A DNA stretch of 64,000 nucleotides, taken from NCBI RefSeq assembly GCF_900475285.1, contig NZ_LS483370.1:4478001-4542000 (forward strand), in the 5' to 3' direction. Numbering within the stretch: the stretch's first letter is position 1; each line of letters starts with the position of its first letter. A program made the translations under genes and the position numbers. The stretch comes from Pseudomonas taetrolens. Lineage in GTDB: Bacteria; Pseudomonadota; Gammaproteobacteria; Pseudomonadales; Pseudomonadaceae. Shown here one piece after another: positions 29,317-37,585 of this stretch. The notes beneath the pieces were generated by a model. That model searched no databases. It was not told the DNA's origin and worked only from the letters and a program-made list of their open reading frames with translations.

Positions 29317-30287
29317 TAATCAAACCCTCTCAAGGCCAGACCACAGGCAGTCAATAGCACAGGAGCATCGCAGAACAAGGCTTCGGGTGCGAGAGCAGGG
29401 TTCAGTTTCATGGCTGCAAACGGATCGGCAACGCGAGTTGGAATACCAAGCCGGGCCTCGACCCATTGGCTCAGTCCGGTGCTGCCGGCGGCTGCACCAG
29501 CCAGCACGATCAACCCGACCTTCGCCCCGACAGCCGATTCGGCAGACAAGCCGATCTCACGCCCGAGATGCTCCACGGCCGCGGACTTGAAGGCGTCATC
29601 GCCCAGAGAACCCCGCTCAAACAACCACTCATGGCAATAGATGACCCGGCTTTGCGACACAATGCTCAGCCGCGCTAAAGGGGGCGAAAAATCCGCCACG
29701 GCCACTGCTTCGCGGGCACTCGAACCCGTGACCGAGCGCAGCACCCAGTCGAGTCCGCGCACCAGCGCCAGAGCCTGCACATCGATAACATGCGGCTTCA
29801 ACCCCGCACTCAGCAGAACCTCCTGGTGCCACTCAAGCACCTCCTGGCGGCACGCCACCAGCACGATCTCGACCTGATCCGAATGTCGGGGGGCAACATC
29901 CTGGACGTCGTAATCCAGGGCCATCTCCTCAAGGGCATAAGGGACGTATTGCTCGGCTTCGAGGCGGACGTAAAGCTCGAGTTCGTTCTCGCTCAAGCCT
30001 GTTTCCACTTCAAGGGTTTTACAGATGACCTGCGTATCCGGCAGTGCCGTGACAGCATCACGCGCCATTACGCCAGTATTGCCCAGCGCCCGACGCAACA
30101 CCTGTGCGACACTTTTTGCCCCGGTGCTGGTCAGATCATCGACATAGCCGGCCGACAGCGGTTCTATGGCATAGGCATGCAGCTCAAACGTATTGCCCAT
30201 GCGGCTCAGTTCGACCACTTTTATCGACTGGCCGCTGATGTGAACACCCACGTACCGCGGGCGTGTTTCAAAAAATAATCCGGACAT
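29316..30287 (-). CDS. pilM: Type IV pilus cytoplasmic protein PilM
   Basis: 323 residues from ATG 30287 (MSGLFFETRPRYVGVHISGQSIKVVELSR), preceded by AAGGA at a good distance; a longer frame upstream begins within the promoter region. PilM is an actin/FtsA-like cytoplasmic protein that binds PilN. The phosphate-binding beta turn (VHISGQSIKVVEL), VARRALGNTGVMARDAVTALP-like region and LAGAAAGSTGLSQWVE are visible. It is the first gene of pilMNOPQ and diverges from ponA. Confidence 0.93.
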   Translation of the reverse strand: MSGLFFETRPRYVGVHISGQSIKVVELSRMGNTFELHAYAIEPLSAGYVDDLTSTGAKSVAQVLRRALGNTGVMARDAVTALPDTQVICKTLEVETGLSENELELYVRLEAEQYVPYALEEMALDYDVQDVAPRHSDQVEIVLVACRQEVLEWHQEVLLSAGLKPHVIDVQALALVRGLDWVLRSVTGSSAREAVAVADFSPPLARLSIVSQSRVIYCHEWLFERGSLGDDAFKSAAVEHLGREIGLSAESAVGAKVGLIVLAGAAAGSTGLSQWVEARLGIPTRVADPFAAMKLNPALAPEALFCDAPVLLTACGLALRGFD

Positions 30288-30394
30288 TGGTATTTTCCTT
30301 AATCCAATCCGTGACTTACGGGAGGGTAAAAAATGAGATCCGTTCATAACCCGTTCTGACATGTGGCCCATGACGCCCTTGGGCGAAAAATGCT

Positions 30395-30400
30395 TATAAT
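30395..30400 (+). promoter_or_regulatory. Candidate -10 box for ponA
   Basis: A TATAAT within TGCTTATAATGCC lies 92 bp before the ponA start in the pilM/ponA divergent gap. No good -35 is seen at the usual distance, but an upstream TG may make it extended-10-like. Confidence 0.4.
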
Positions 30401-30491
30401 GCCGGGCGTTTTTTTCCGTATCGTCGACCCGGCGCAGCTGCGCACTACCCTGACGTGCACACCCATTTCTTAATCTGGAAATCCAAAAGCC

Positions 30492-32918
30492 TTGATTCGT
30501 CTGCTGAAGTTTTTCGGGTGGTCTTTCGTTGCTGTGTTCTGCGGGCTCCTGCTCGCGCTGAGCGGCGCGTTTCTCTATCTTAGTCCTGGCTTGCCGTCCG
30601 TAGAGTCGTTGAGAAGTATCCAGTTGCAGATTCCTTTGCGGGTCTACACAAGCGATGGAAAACTGATCGCAGAGTTTGGCGAAATGCGCCGCTCTCCGAT
30701 CAAGTTCGCCGACATTCCGCCCAATTTCATCAATGCTTTGCTCTCAGCAGAAGATGACAACTTCGCCCATCATTACGGGGTCGACCCCAGTAGCCTGATG
30801 CGTGCCGCGACCCAGCTTGTAAAAAGCGGACACATACAATCGGGGGGCAGCACCATCACCATGCAGGTGGCGAAGAACTATTTCCTGTCCAGCGAACGCA
30901 GCTTTTCCCGCAAAACCAACGAAATCCTGCTGGCCCTGCAAATCGAACGCGAACTGACCAAGAACGAGATTCTTGAGCTGTACGTGAACAAGATTTACCT
31001 GGGCAACCGTGCTTACGGCATCGAAGCTGCCGCACAGGTTTACTACGGCAAATCGATCCGCGATCTCAGCCTGGCGCAGATGGCCATGATTGCCGGCCTG
31101 CCTAAAGCCCCTTCGCGCTTTAACCCGCTGGCCAATCCGGTACGCAGCAAAGAGCGCCGCGACTGGATCCTGGGGCGCATGTACAAGCTGGGCAAAATTG
31201 ATCAGGCCAGCTACGAAGCGGCCATTGCAGAACCGGTCAACGCCACTTATCACGTACCGACCCCGGAAGTCAGCGCACCTTACATCGCAGAAATGGCCCG
31301 CGCCGAGATGGTCGGGCGCTATGGCAGCGAGGCTTACACTGAAGGCTATCGCGTGACCACCACGGTGCCGAGCGACCTGCAGGTGCTGGCCAACGATTCG
31401 GTTCATGAAGGCCTGATCATCTACGACCAGCGCCACGGCTACCGCGGCCCAGAGTCACGCCTGCCCGGAAAGACCCTCGACACCTGGAGCCAGGAGCTCG
31501 CCAAACAGCGTCCATTCAGCGGCCTTGAACCGGCCATCGTGACCCGGGTCGACAAAGACGGCCTGCAAGTCCTGACCCGAAGCGGTGAAGGCCGTGTCGC
31601 GTGGGACACGATGAAATGGGCCCGGCGTTTTCTCAACACCAACAGCATGGGGCCGATGCCCAAGCAACCTTCGGATGTGGCACAAGTCGGCGACCTGATT
31701 CGCGTCCAGCCGCAAGCCGACGGCAGCCTCAAATTCAGCCAGGTGCCCAACGTACAAGGTGCGCTGGTGTCGCTTGATCCGAACAACGGCGCCATTCGCT
31801 CACTGGTCGGCGGCTTTGCATTCGAGCAGAGCAACTACAACCGCGCCATGCAGGCCAAGCGTCAGCCGGGCTCAAGCTTCAAGCCTTTCGTCTACAGCGC
31901 TGCCCTGGATAACGGCTACACCGCCGCCACCCTGGTGAACGACGCTCCGATCGTGTTCGTCGACGAGTATCTGGATAAAGTCTGGCGCCCGAAAAACGAC
32001 ACCAATACATTCCTCGGCCCGATCCGTGTGCGCGAAGCACTGTACAAGTCGCGCAACCTGGTTTCGATCCGCTTGCTGCAAAGCCTGGGCGTCGACCGCA
32101 CCATCGACTACATCAGCAAGTTCGGTTTCAACAAACAGGACCTGCCGCGCAACCTGTCGCTGGCCCTGGGCACTGCCACCCTGACCCCGATGGAAATCGC
32201 CACCGGCTGGAGCACATTTGCCAACGGCGGGTACAAAATCACACCGTACCTGATCGACAGGATCGAAAGCCGTAACGGCGAGAGTCTGTTCGTGGCCAAT
32301 CCGCCTCAAGTGCCTGAAGCAGCCCGCAAGGATGTACCGCAGGAAGCCGAAGCACTGACCATCGACACCATTAACGCCGCACCTGGCCTGCCGACCGTCG
32401 AAACCCGGGCCGTGGCTGAGCGCATCATCGACGGCCGCACCGCCTACATCCTCACCAGCATGCTGCAGGACGTGATCAAGCGCGGTACCGGCCGCCGTGC
32501 CCTCTCGCTGGGCCGTACAGACCTGGCGGGCAAAACCGGTACGACCAACGAATCCAAGGATGCCTGGTTCTCCGGTTACAACGCCGACTATGTCACCACC
32601 GTGTGGACCGGCTTTGACCAACCCGAAAGCCTCGGCCGTCGCGAATACGGCGGCACTGTCGCGCTGCCGATCTGGATCAGCTACATGGGCGGTGCGCTCA
32701 AGGACAAACCGGCACACACCCAGCCCGAGCCTGAAGGGATCCTGAGCCTGCGCATCGACCCGACAAGCGGCCGCATTGCGTCTCCAGGCACGCCTGGCGC
32801 CTATTTCGAGCTGTTCAAGAGCGAAGACACGCCACCGACCAACAGCGAGTTTGGAAATGGCTCTGCGCCAGGTACACCGCTGCCGGCAGACGAAGGGGCG
32901 CCAATCGACCTCTTCTGA
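30492..32918 (+). CDS. ponA: Penicillin-binding protein 1A
   Basis: An 808-residue bifunctional peptidoglycan synthase. It starts at TTG 30492. An N-terminal membrane anchor (about 8-30) precedes the GT51 glycosyltransferase domain (about 55-230), with catalytic motifs EDDNFAHHYGVD and GGSTITMQVAKNYFLS. The OB-like region comes next, then the transpeptidase domain with the active-site tetrad SSFK, SRN and KTGTT. The long divergent gap to pilM is typical of Pseudomonas. A small hairpin at 32938-32960 separates it from the convergent lipase gene. Confidence 0.95.
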   Translation: MIRLLKFFGWSFVAVFCGLLLALSGAFLYLSPGLPSVESLRSIQLQIPLRVYTSDGKLIAEFGEMRRSPIKFADIPPNFINALLSAEDDNFAHHYGVDPSSLMRAATQLVKSGHIQSGGSTITMQVAKNYFLSSERSFSRKTNEILLALQIERELTKNEILELYVNKIYLGNRAYGIEAAAQVYYGKSIRDLSLAQMAMIAGLPKAPSRFNPLANPVRSKERRDWILGRMYKLGKIDQASYEAAIAEPVNATYHVPTPEVSAPYIAEMARAEMVGRYGSEAYTEGYRVTTTVPSDLQVLANDSVHEGLIIYDQRHGYRGPESRLPGKTLDTWSQELAKQRPFSGLEPAIVTRVDKDGLQVLTRSGEGRVAWDTMKWARRFLNTNSMGPMPKQPSDVAQVGDLIRVQPQADGSLKFSQVPNVQGALVSLDPNNGAIRSLVGGFAFEQSNYNRAMQAKRQPGSSFKPFVYSAALDNGYTAATLVNDAPIVFVDEYLDKVWRPKNDTNTFLGPIRVREALYKSRNLVSIRLLQSLGVDRTIDYISKFGFNKQDLPRNLSLALGTATLTPMEIATGWSTFANGGYKITPYLIDRIESRNGESLFVANPPQVPEAARKDVPQEAEALTIDTINAAPGLPTVETRAVAERIIDGRTAYILTSMLQDVIKRGTGRRALSLGRTDLAGKTGTTNESKDAWFSGYNADYVTTVWTGFDQPESLGRREYGGTVALPIWISYMGGALKDKPAHTQPEPEGILSLRIDPTSGRIASPGTPGAYFELFKSEDTPPTNSEFGNGSAPGTPLPADEGAPIDLF

Positions 32919-32937
32919 TAGAGGGCGCTATGGGTAT

Positions 32938-32960
32938 GCAGCAAGACGGACGCTTGCTGC
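32938..32960. terminator. Hairpin between the convergent ponA and lipase genes
   Basis: Stem GCAGCAAG / CTTGCTGC (32938-32945, 32953-32960) in a 45-bp gap between two converging stops. There is no clear T run, so it may be only a weak terminator. Confidence 0.45.
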
Positions 32961-32963
32961 GAT

Positions 32964-35162
32964 CTAACCCAAATCCAGAATATCCCCTGTGTAACACGCG
33001 CCGATCACGTGATCACGCAGGGGATCATCCAGTGAAGCCATATCGACTCGCACCTCCGCCTCCTGAGGTGCCATGGCCAATGGTTCAGCGCGGGTGTTTT
33101 TGCTGTGGGCAAGCCATCGCTCCAGGCTGTCCGTCAACTGCTCAGGCTGTTGTGCGAAATGGCCGTAGACATCAGCCTGCGTAGGCACCTCAAACCTCAT
33201 GCTGTTCAAACGCGTACGTGTGACATCGACCCGGTTGTGCTCGCGTATCAGCAGCGTTCTGGCGCTCGCTTGCGCCTGCACTTTCTTGTCCGGCAGCGTC
33301 GCCATCTCGATGAATTGAGTACGCAATTGCCCAGAGATTTGCTTGAACGCCTGGTCGACGAAATCAAACTCACGACTGCTCACCCGTGAAGTGCGGTTCT
33401 CCAGCGCCTCTTTATAGCGACGCAGTGCAGCCCAGCAATTGGGGATATAACTGTCCACCATAAAGTGATGAGCCATGTCGATTAACTGGCGAAGAAAGCT
33501 GTCGCGCGCGGGTAAGCCGTTATTTTGCCCGAGCGCGGCACTGCTCACGGCATGCTGAATAACCGTGTCGCATGCCGGCGCCCATAACAGATGCGACACC
33601 CCGCCCAGCCCCAATTCCACGGGCATAAAATGGCGAAGCGTGCCGTGATGCTGATAAGGCTCGCCGGTCAGGTTGGTCAGCCCCAGCGCGAACACCGAGA
33701 GCCCAACCGGTACATTGCTGAAGGTGAGCACAGCACCTGTGCCATACACCGGGGATTTGGTATTCATCCAGGTCGCCGGCACACTGGGGATCGGGTCGTT
33801 GTGGTTGACGGTTCGGTGATGCACCAGCGACTGCGCGGCGCTGACAAACGTGGCGTCGCCAGCGCGGGGCGCGCCGTAGGTGTAGAGCAGGACGTCGTAT
33901 CCTTCAGGTCGCTTGCACAGCATTTGCGAAAGAATCAACGCAATGGCTCCGCCAAGGCTGTGACCACAAATCAGAATTTTTTGGCCGGCGTGGAATTTGT
34001 CGAGGTACCTGCTTACAAAGGCCGCCGCCACTTTTGCAGCCTCATAAAAACCACGATGCACCTTGCCCTCTCCCTCCTCAAAAGGCACTTGCAGTGCATC
34101 GGCATCACGCAAAAAATCCGCTCCTGCACTGGTGCCGCGAACGGCGATCACAACGACCTCATCGTTATGGCTGACAAAGGCCTGGGTGTCGGTACCTTCT
34201 GCCCCCTCCTTGGTATCATCGAGAAAGTGAAGGTTGGCGGGGTTCTCCTGATCCGGCCCCAACAAAGGGTTATTGGCCGGGTATAACTCCGGGTCAAAGG
34301 GCACGATCTCCAGCCGCCTGGAATACGGCACGTCTTCATACAACGGGTAATAGGGCTCGGTCTGCTCGGGGTTGACCTGCCAGTTTTCCTTGAACGTGGC
34401 GAGCCTATCGCCAAACCAGTTGCCCACACTCGGTTCCAGCGGAAAGCTGACCGTGGGAGTGGTGACCGGCTGCTCGTCGGGCTCCTGGCCAAAAGGGCAA
34501 TAGCTCAACGTCGCCATCAAGGCCAATTGATACAGGTTAAGTGCGCAAAAGGCCGGATCGGTCGACAGCATCGGCCGCAAAGCCCGTAGCGGGCGAACTT
34601 CCAGCACGGTATGGCGATCTGGCGCAAGGCAAACACCGAACTCCCCCCGCGGCCACATCAAACGGCGAGGCCCCACGTCCAGTGGAAAGTGCCGCGGCAC
34701 TTTCGGCGGCAAGTGCGAAACATGCTTGACCAAGTGCCGAACTTCGATTTGATAATATTCATCCGTGGCGTTGCTCAGCGCCGGTTTTTGTACAGTTCGC
34801 GAACCGTCCTTGTTGAAGTACCGGGTATTTTCGGCTCTGACTTGAAGCTCGGTAATTTCAAGAGGGTAGTGCTCACGCGTTATAAGATCATAATAGTAAT
34901 CCTTAGCATCTTTATAGGGAGTCATCATTGTCACTGCAATGGATCCAGCACAATGATTTTTAACACGCCCCACACCAGTTGAATCCAAAAAACCGCTGTA
35001 CTGCAACCCTTCAAAATCAACAACCTCATAGGCAAGCCCCGCATACGGCATTCCTGAACCAAATTCATCGACCAACTGAAAGCTGGTCTGTTTGCCTTGT
35101 ACAGAGCACGAAAACATCCGCCCTTTCAAATCAAAACTTTTAATGCTGTCAGACTTGATCAC
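32964..35162 (-). CDS. Class 3 lipase, probable type VI secretion phospholipase effector (Tle2-like)
   Basis: A 732-residue protein without signal peptide, started at GTG 35162 (AGGGG upstream). The lipase domain (about 310-510) has the nucleophile elbow GHSLGG (Ser402), an Asp in NHNDPIPSVP (Asp456) and a His in YQHHG (His505/506), the usual class 3 triad. Residues about 26-85 (…FQLVDEFGSGMPYAGLAYEVVD…GFLDSTGVGRV) resemble a transthyretin/carboxypeptidase-regulatory-like Ig fold, often a loading domain of VgrG-carried effectors. It is the last gene after vgrG, a DUF4123 adaptor and two lipoproteins. That order and the lack of a Sec signal point to export by type VI secretion into a rival's periplasm. 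The exact Tle family is a tentative call. Confidence 0.82.
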   Translation of the reverse strand: MIKSDSIKSFDLKGRMFSCSVQGKQTSFQLVDEFGSGMPYAGLAYEVVDFEGLQYSGFLDSTGVGRVKNHCAGSIAVTMMTPYKDAKDYYYDLITREHYPLEITELQVRAENTRYFNKDGSRTVQKPALSNATDEYYQIEVRHLVKHVSHLPPKVPRHFPLDVGPRRLMWPRGEFGVCLAPDRHTVLEVRPLRALRPMLSTDPAFCALNLYQLALMATLSYCPFGQEPDEQPVTTPTVSFPLEPSVGNWFGDRLATFKENWQVNPEQTEPYYPLYEDVPYSRRLEIVPFDPELYPANNPLLGPDQENPANLHFLDDTKEGAEGTDTQAFVSHNDEVVVIAVRGTSAGADFLRDADALQVPFEEGEGKVHRGFYEAAKVAAAFVSRYLDKFHAGQKILICGHSLGGAIALILSQMLCKRPEGYDVLLYTYGAPRAGDATFVSAAQSLVHHRTVNHNDPIPSVPATWMNTKSPVYGTGAVLTFSNVPVGLSVFALGLTNLTGEPYQHHGTLRHFMPVELGLGGVSHLLWAPACDTVIQHAVSSAALGQNNGLPARDSFLRQLIDMAHHFMVDSYIPNCWAALRRYKEALENRTSRVSSREFDFVDQAFKQISGQLRTQFIEMATLPDKKVQAQASARTLLIREHNRVDVTRTRLNSMRFEVPTQADVYGHFAQQPEQLTDSLERWLAHSKNTRAEPLAMAPQEAEVRVDMASLDDPLRDHVIGACYTGDILDLG

Positions 35163-35174
35163 TTGCCACCCCTT

Positions 35175-35948
35175 TTATTCCGTACAGCCTGGATAAACAA
35201 TGCACTGCTTGCCGTCCGGCATCATGAAATGACTGAAGTCTTTATAATTCCCTCTACAAAAAGCATATGGATCCTCAAACCCCTTACCCATACAGCGCTT
35301 CCAGCCATTTGGCACTTTCACCCAAGTGTCTCGCTTATAAGGTCTTTCTTCCGCCAGCAGTTTGATTTTCATCTTCACTGTCTTACCGGGTAATTGATCC
35401 AGGGTATAACCCGCAACAGGGCGACCACGGGTTAACGCCCCCGTGGCATCGGTATCTTTACAATCAAGAATCTTTCTAAGAACGCGGGGTTTACCCGACG
35501 TACGAAACAACCACTGACATTGCCCGTAAAAAGTACTTACACCGTCGGCGTTAAAATGCTCTTTATATTCAATGGGCAGCTCTTCACGAAACACGACCCC
35601 AGCACTATCTCCGCCCTGATCGCTCCAGCCCGCACCATAAACAGCGTTAATATCCAGCCTGATATGACTAATCACCAACGGGCAACCACTCACGGTGCGA
35701 TAAAGCGCTATCTTCGAATCGGGCTTGTACTCTTTTCGCCAATGCCGATTAAATCCAACCCAAGTATTCTTGCCACCGGGCACCCTGCACGTCTCGCCTT
35801 TGGCCGGAACATAAACAGCGGAAGCACGATAATAAACATTGGGCGGCAACTCGGCGGTGAAGGTAAAGGTCTCCGACTTGCTCGGTGAACAGCCCGAGAG
35901 ACTCAACAGGCCACAGACCAACACCAGCCCCTTAAATACGCTCTTCAT
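35175..35948 (-). CDS. Lipoprotein copy B, probable periplasmic immunity protein
   Basis: 257 residues from ATG 35948 (AGGGGG eight bases upstream). The lipobox LSGC puts the lipidated Cys at residue 20, after which the protein lies in the periplasm; the serine at +2 favours outer-membrane sorting. The body is Cys-rich and beta-predicted. I recognise no named domain. It is about 91% identical to copy A (22 differences counted). It lies 13 bp upstream of the lipase gene. Periplasmic lipoproteins next to lipase effectors are the usual immunity partners (Tli), so it probably protects against the 32964-35162 lipase. Base composition looks more AT-rich than the neighbouring chromosome, a sign of transfer. 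Confidence 0.75.
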   Translation of the reverse strand: MKSVFKGLVLVCGLLSLSGCSPSKSETFTFTAELPPNVYYRASAVYVPAKGETCRVPGGKNTWVGFNRHWRKEYKPDSKIALYRTVSGCPLVISHIRLDINAVYGAGWSDQGGDSAGVVFREELPIEYKEHFNADGVSTFYGQCQWLFRTSGKPRVLRKILDCKDTDATGALTRGRPVAGYTLDQLPGKTVKMKIKLLAEERPYKRDTWVKVPNGWKRCMGKGFEDPYAFCRGNYKDFSHFMMPDGKQCIVYPGCTE

Positions 35949-35960
35949 CAACAGACCCCC

Positions 35961-36734
35961 TTATTCCGTACAGCCCGGATAAACAGTGCACTGTCTTCCG
36001 TCTGGCATCATGAAATGGCTGAAGTCTTTATAATTTTCATCACAAAAAGCATATTGATCCTCAAAACTTTCACCCATACAGCGTTTCCAACCATTAGGTA
36101 CTTTCACCCACGTATCACCCATATAGGGCCTTTCTTCCGCCAGCAGTTTGATTTTCATCTTCACCGTCTTGCCGGGTAATTGATCCAGGGTATAACCCGC
36201 AACAGGGCGACCACGGGTTAACGCCCCCGTGGCATCGGTATCTTTACAATCAAGAATTTTTACTATTCGCCGCTTCGAGCCCGATGTGCGAAACAACCAC
36301 TGGCATTGTCCGTAAAAGGTACTTACACCGCCGGCGTTAAAATGCTCTTTATATTCAATGGGCAGCTCTTCACGGATGGCCACGCCAGCGCTATCCCCAC
36401 CCTGATCACCCCAGTCCTCACCATAAACAGCGTTAATATCCAGCCTGATATGACTAATCACCAACGGGCAACCACTCACGGTGCGATAAAGGGCTATCGT
36501 CGAATCGGGCTTGTACTCTTTTCGCCAATGCCGATTAAATCCAACCCAAGTATTCTTGCCACCGGGCACCCTGCACGTCTCGCCTTTGGCCGGAACATAA
36601 ACAGCGGAAGCACGATAATAAACATTGGGCGGCAACTCGGCGGTGAAGGTAAAGGTCTCCGACTTGCTCGGTGAACAGCCCGAGAGACTCAACAGGCCAC
36701 AGAACAACACCAGCCCCTTGAATACGCTCTTCAC
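35961..36734 (-). CDS. Lipoprotein copy A, probable periplasmic immunity protein
   Basis: 257 residues, starting at GTG 36734 that overlaps the DUF4123 stop (GTGA). The lipobox LSGC (Cys20) is the same as in copy B. Only two differences from copy B fall in the first 105 residues (F11/V, T79/K). The rest fall mainly at 106-158 and 205-250 and often swap charge (ED for AG at 106-107, MG for KR at 205-206, ES for KG at 222-223, DE for RG at 232-233). It is placed between the adaptor and copy B in the same coupled operon. It may be a second immunity protein of altered specificity or a spare copy. No domain was recognised. Confidence 0.75.
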   Translation of the reverse strand: MKSVFKGLVLFCGLLSLSGCSPSKSETFTFTAELPPNVYYRASAVYVPAKGETCRVPGGKNTWVGFNRHWRKEYKPDSTIALYRTVSGCPLVISHIRLDINAVYGEDWGDQGGDSAGVAIREELPIEYKEHFNAGGVSTFYGQCQWLFRTSGSKRRIVKILDCKDTDATGALTRGRPVAGYTLDQLPGKTVKMKIKLLAEERPYMGDTWVKVPNGWKRCMGESFEDQYAFCDENYKDFSHFMMPDGRQCTVYPGCTE

Positions 36735-37585
36735 AAAACACCCTCGCCTTGCGAGAACCCTGCCATCTGGCTGACTCTTTCGAAGTGCATGTGTGGCGTT
36801 TCATCAGGCCGTGGGTTCCACGCATCCGGGACGCCGTAGCCGGGGCGCGGAAGGCTGTGCAGCGCTAGAAATTGCAGGTGTTCTTGTTCCAGCCACCCCC
36901 ACTGTTCAGCCTGCATCCGTTGCGCATGTATCCACGCAAGAGGCCTTCGATGCCTGGCCAATTGCCGAAGTGCCTCGTAATGGTGGGCCAATAAGTAGCG
37001 GTACACATTGATGACATGCACCTGTCCGCGCAGACGGCCTGGCGTTGGGACCTGCAGCCATTCAGGCATGGCTGGCAACGGGTACTCCCCGGGCGCCGGG
37101 TTGTCTAAAGCAAGCCAGTGTTCGCCCTGCCAGTAGCACAGGCTGATCGTGGGGCCCAGGTAAGGCGGGAGTGCATCTGGCGATAGATGATCAAGCGCAC
37201 GGGTTAGCGTTCGGTTGTCGTGAAAACGGTACAGCGCTTGATTGGGGCGCGAGTCGAGCAAAAATCGTTGGCGCCAATGCTCCAGCAACGCTGGCAGATC
37301 ACCTTGAGCGATACTGGCCAGCCAACCCCAGTTACGTTCGGGCGCGCCCAAAAGGCCGGACAAGGCCTCAGTGTCAGCCCTGCTGAGCAAAATCAGGTAC
37401 GGCCCGGCATTCGCCAACCGGGCCACCGATGTTTGGTCATAAACGCTGGCATAGCGGTCGCAAGCGCGACCATTGAGCAGCGTCTGTCGGGTCTCCATCT
37501 CGCCCAGCGAGTCCAGAATCAGGCACAGCTCACGACCTTGACGGTGTTGCTCTTCTATCCATTGCCAGGGTGATACAGGGCTCAT
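36731..37585 (-). CDS. DUF4123 type VI secretion effector adaptor (Tap-like)
   Basis: 284 residues from ATG 37585, with GGAGG six bases upstream and the A shared with the vgrG TGA stop. The N-terminal half is a DUF4123 domain: CLILDSLGEM, PYLILLS, NWGWLASI and FRFHD-type YRFHDNRTL blocks. DUF4123 proteins (VasW/Tap-1) load a specific effector onto its VgrG and are encoded between the two. The C-terminal third, rich in Arg, Trp and His, may be the effector-contact region. Here the adaptor is followed by the immunity pair and the lipase, so the lipase is the probable client. Confidence 0.88.
   Translation of the reverse strand: MSPVSPWQWIEEQHRQGRELCLILDSLGEMETRQTLLNGRACDRYASVYDQTSVARLANAGPYLILLSRADTEALSGLLGAPERNWGWLASIAQGDLPALLEHWRQRFLLDSRPNQALYRFHDNRTLTRALDHLSPDALPPYLGPTISLCYWQGEHWLALDNPAPGEYPLPAMPEWLQVPTPGRLRGQVHVINVYRYLLAHHYEALRQLARHRRPLAWIHAQRMQAEQWGWLEQEHLQFLALHSLPRPGYGVPDAWNPRPDETPHMHFERVSQMAGFSQGEGVL

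Larger units (their letters stand above)
35175..36734 (-). repeat. Tandem gene duplication, unit about 786 bp
   Basis: Two head-to-tail copies of one lipoprotein gene, starts exactly 786 bp apart (36734 and 35948). Long stretches are nearly identical (for example 35371-35470 against 36157-36256, and 35750-35945 against 36536-36731). Differences cluster in the middle and 3' thirds. Confidence 0.95.
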
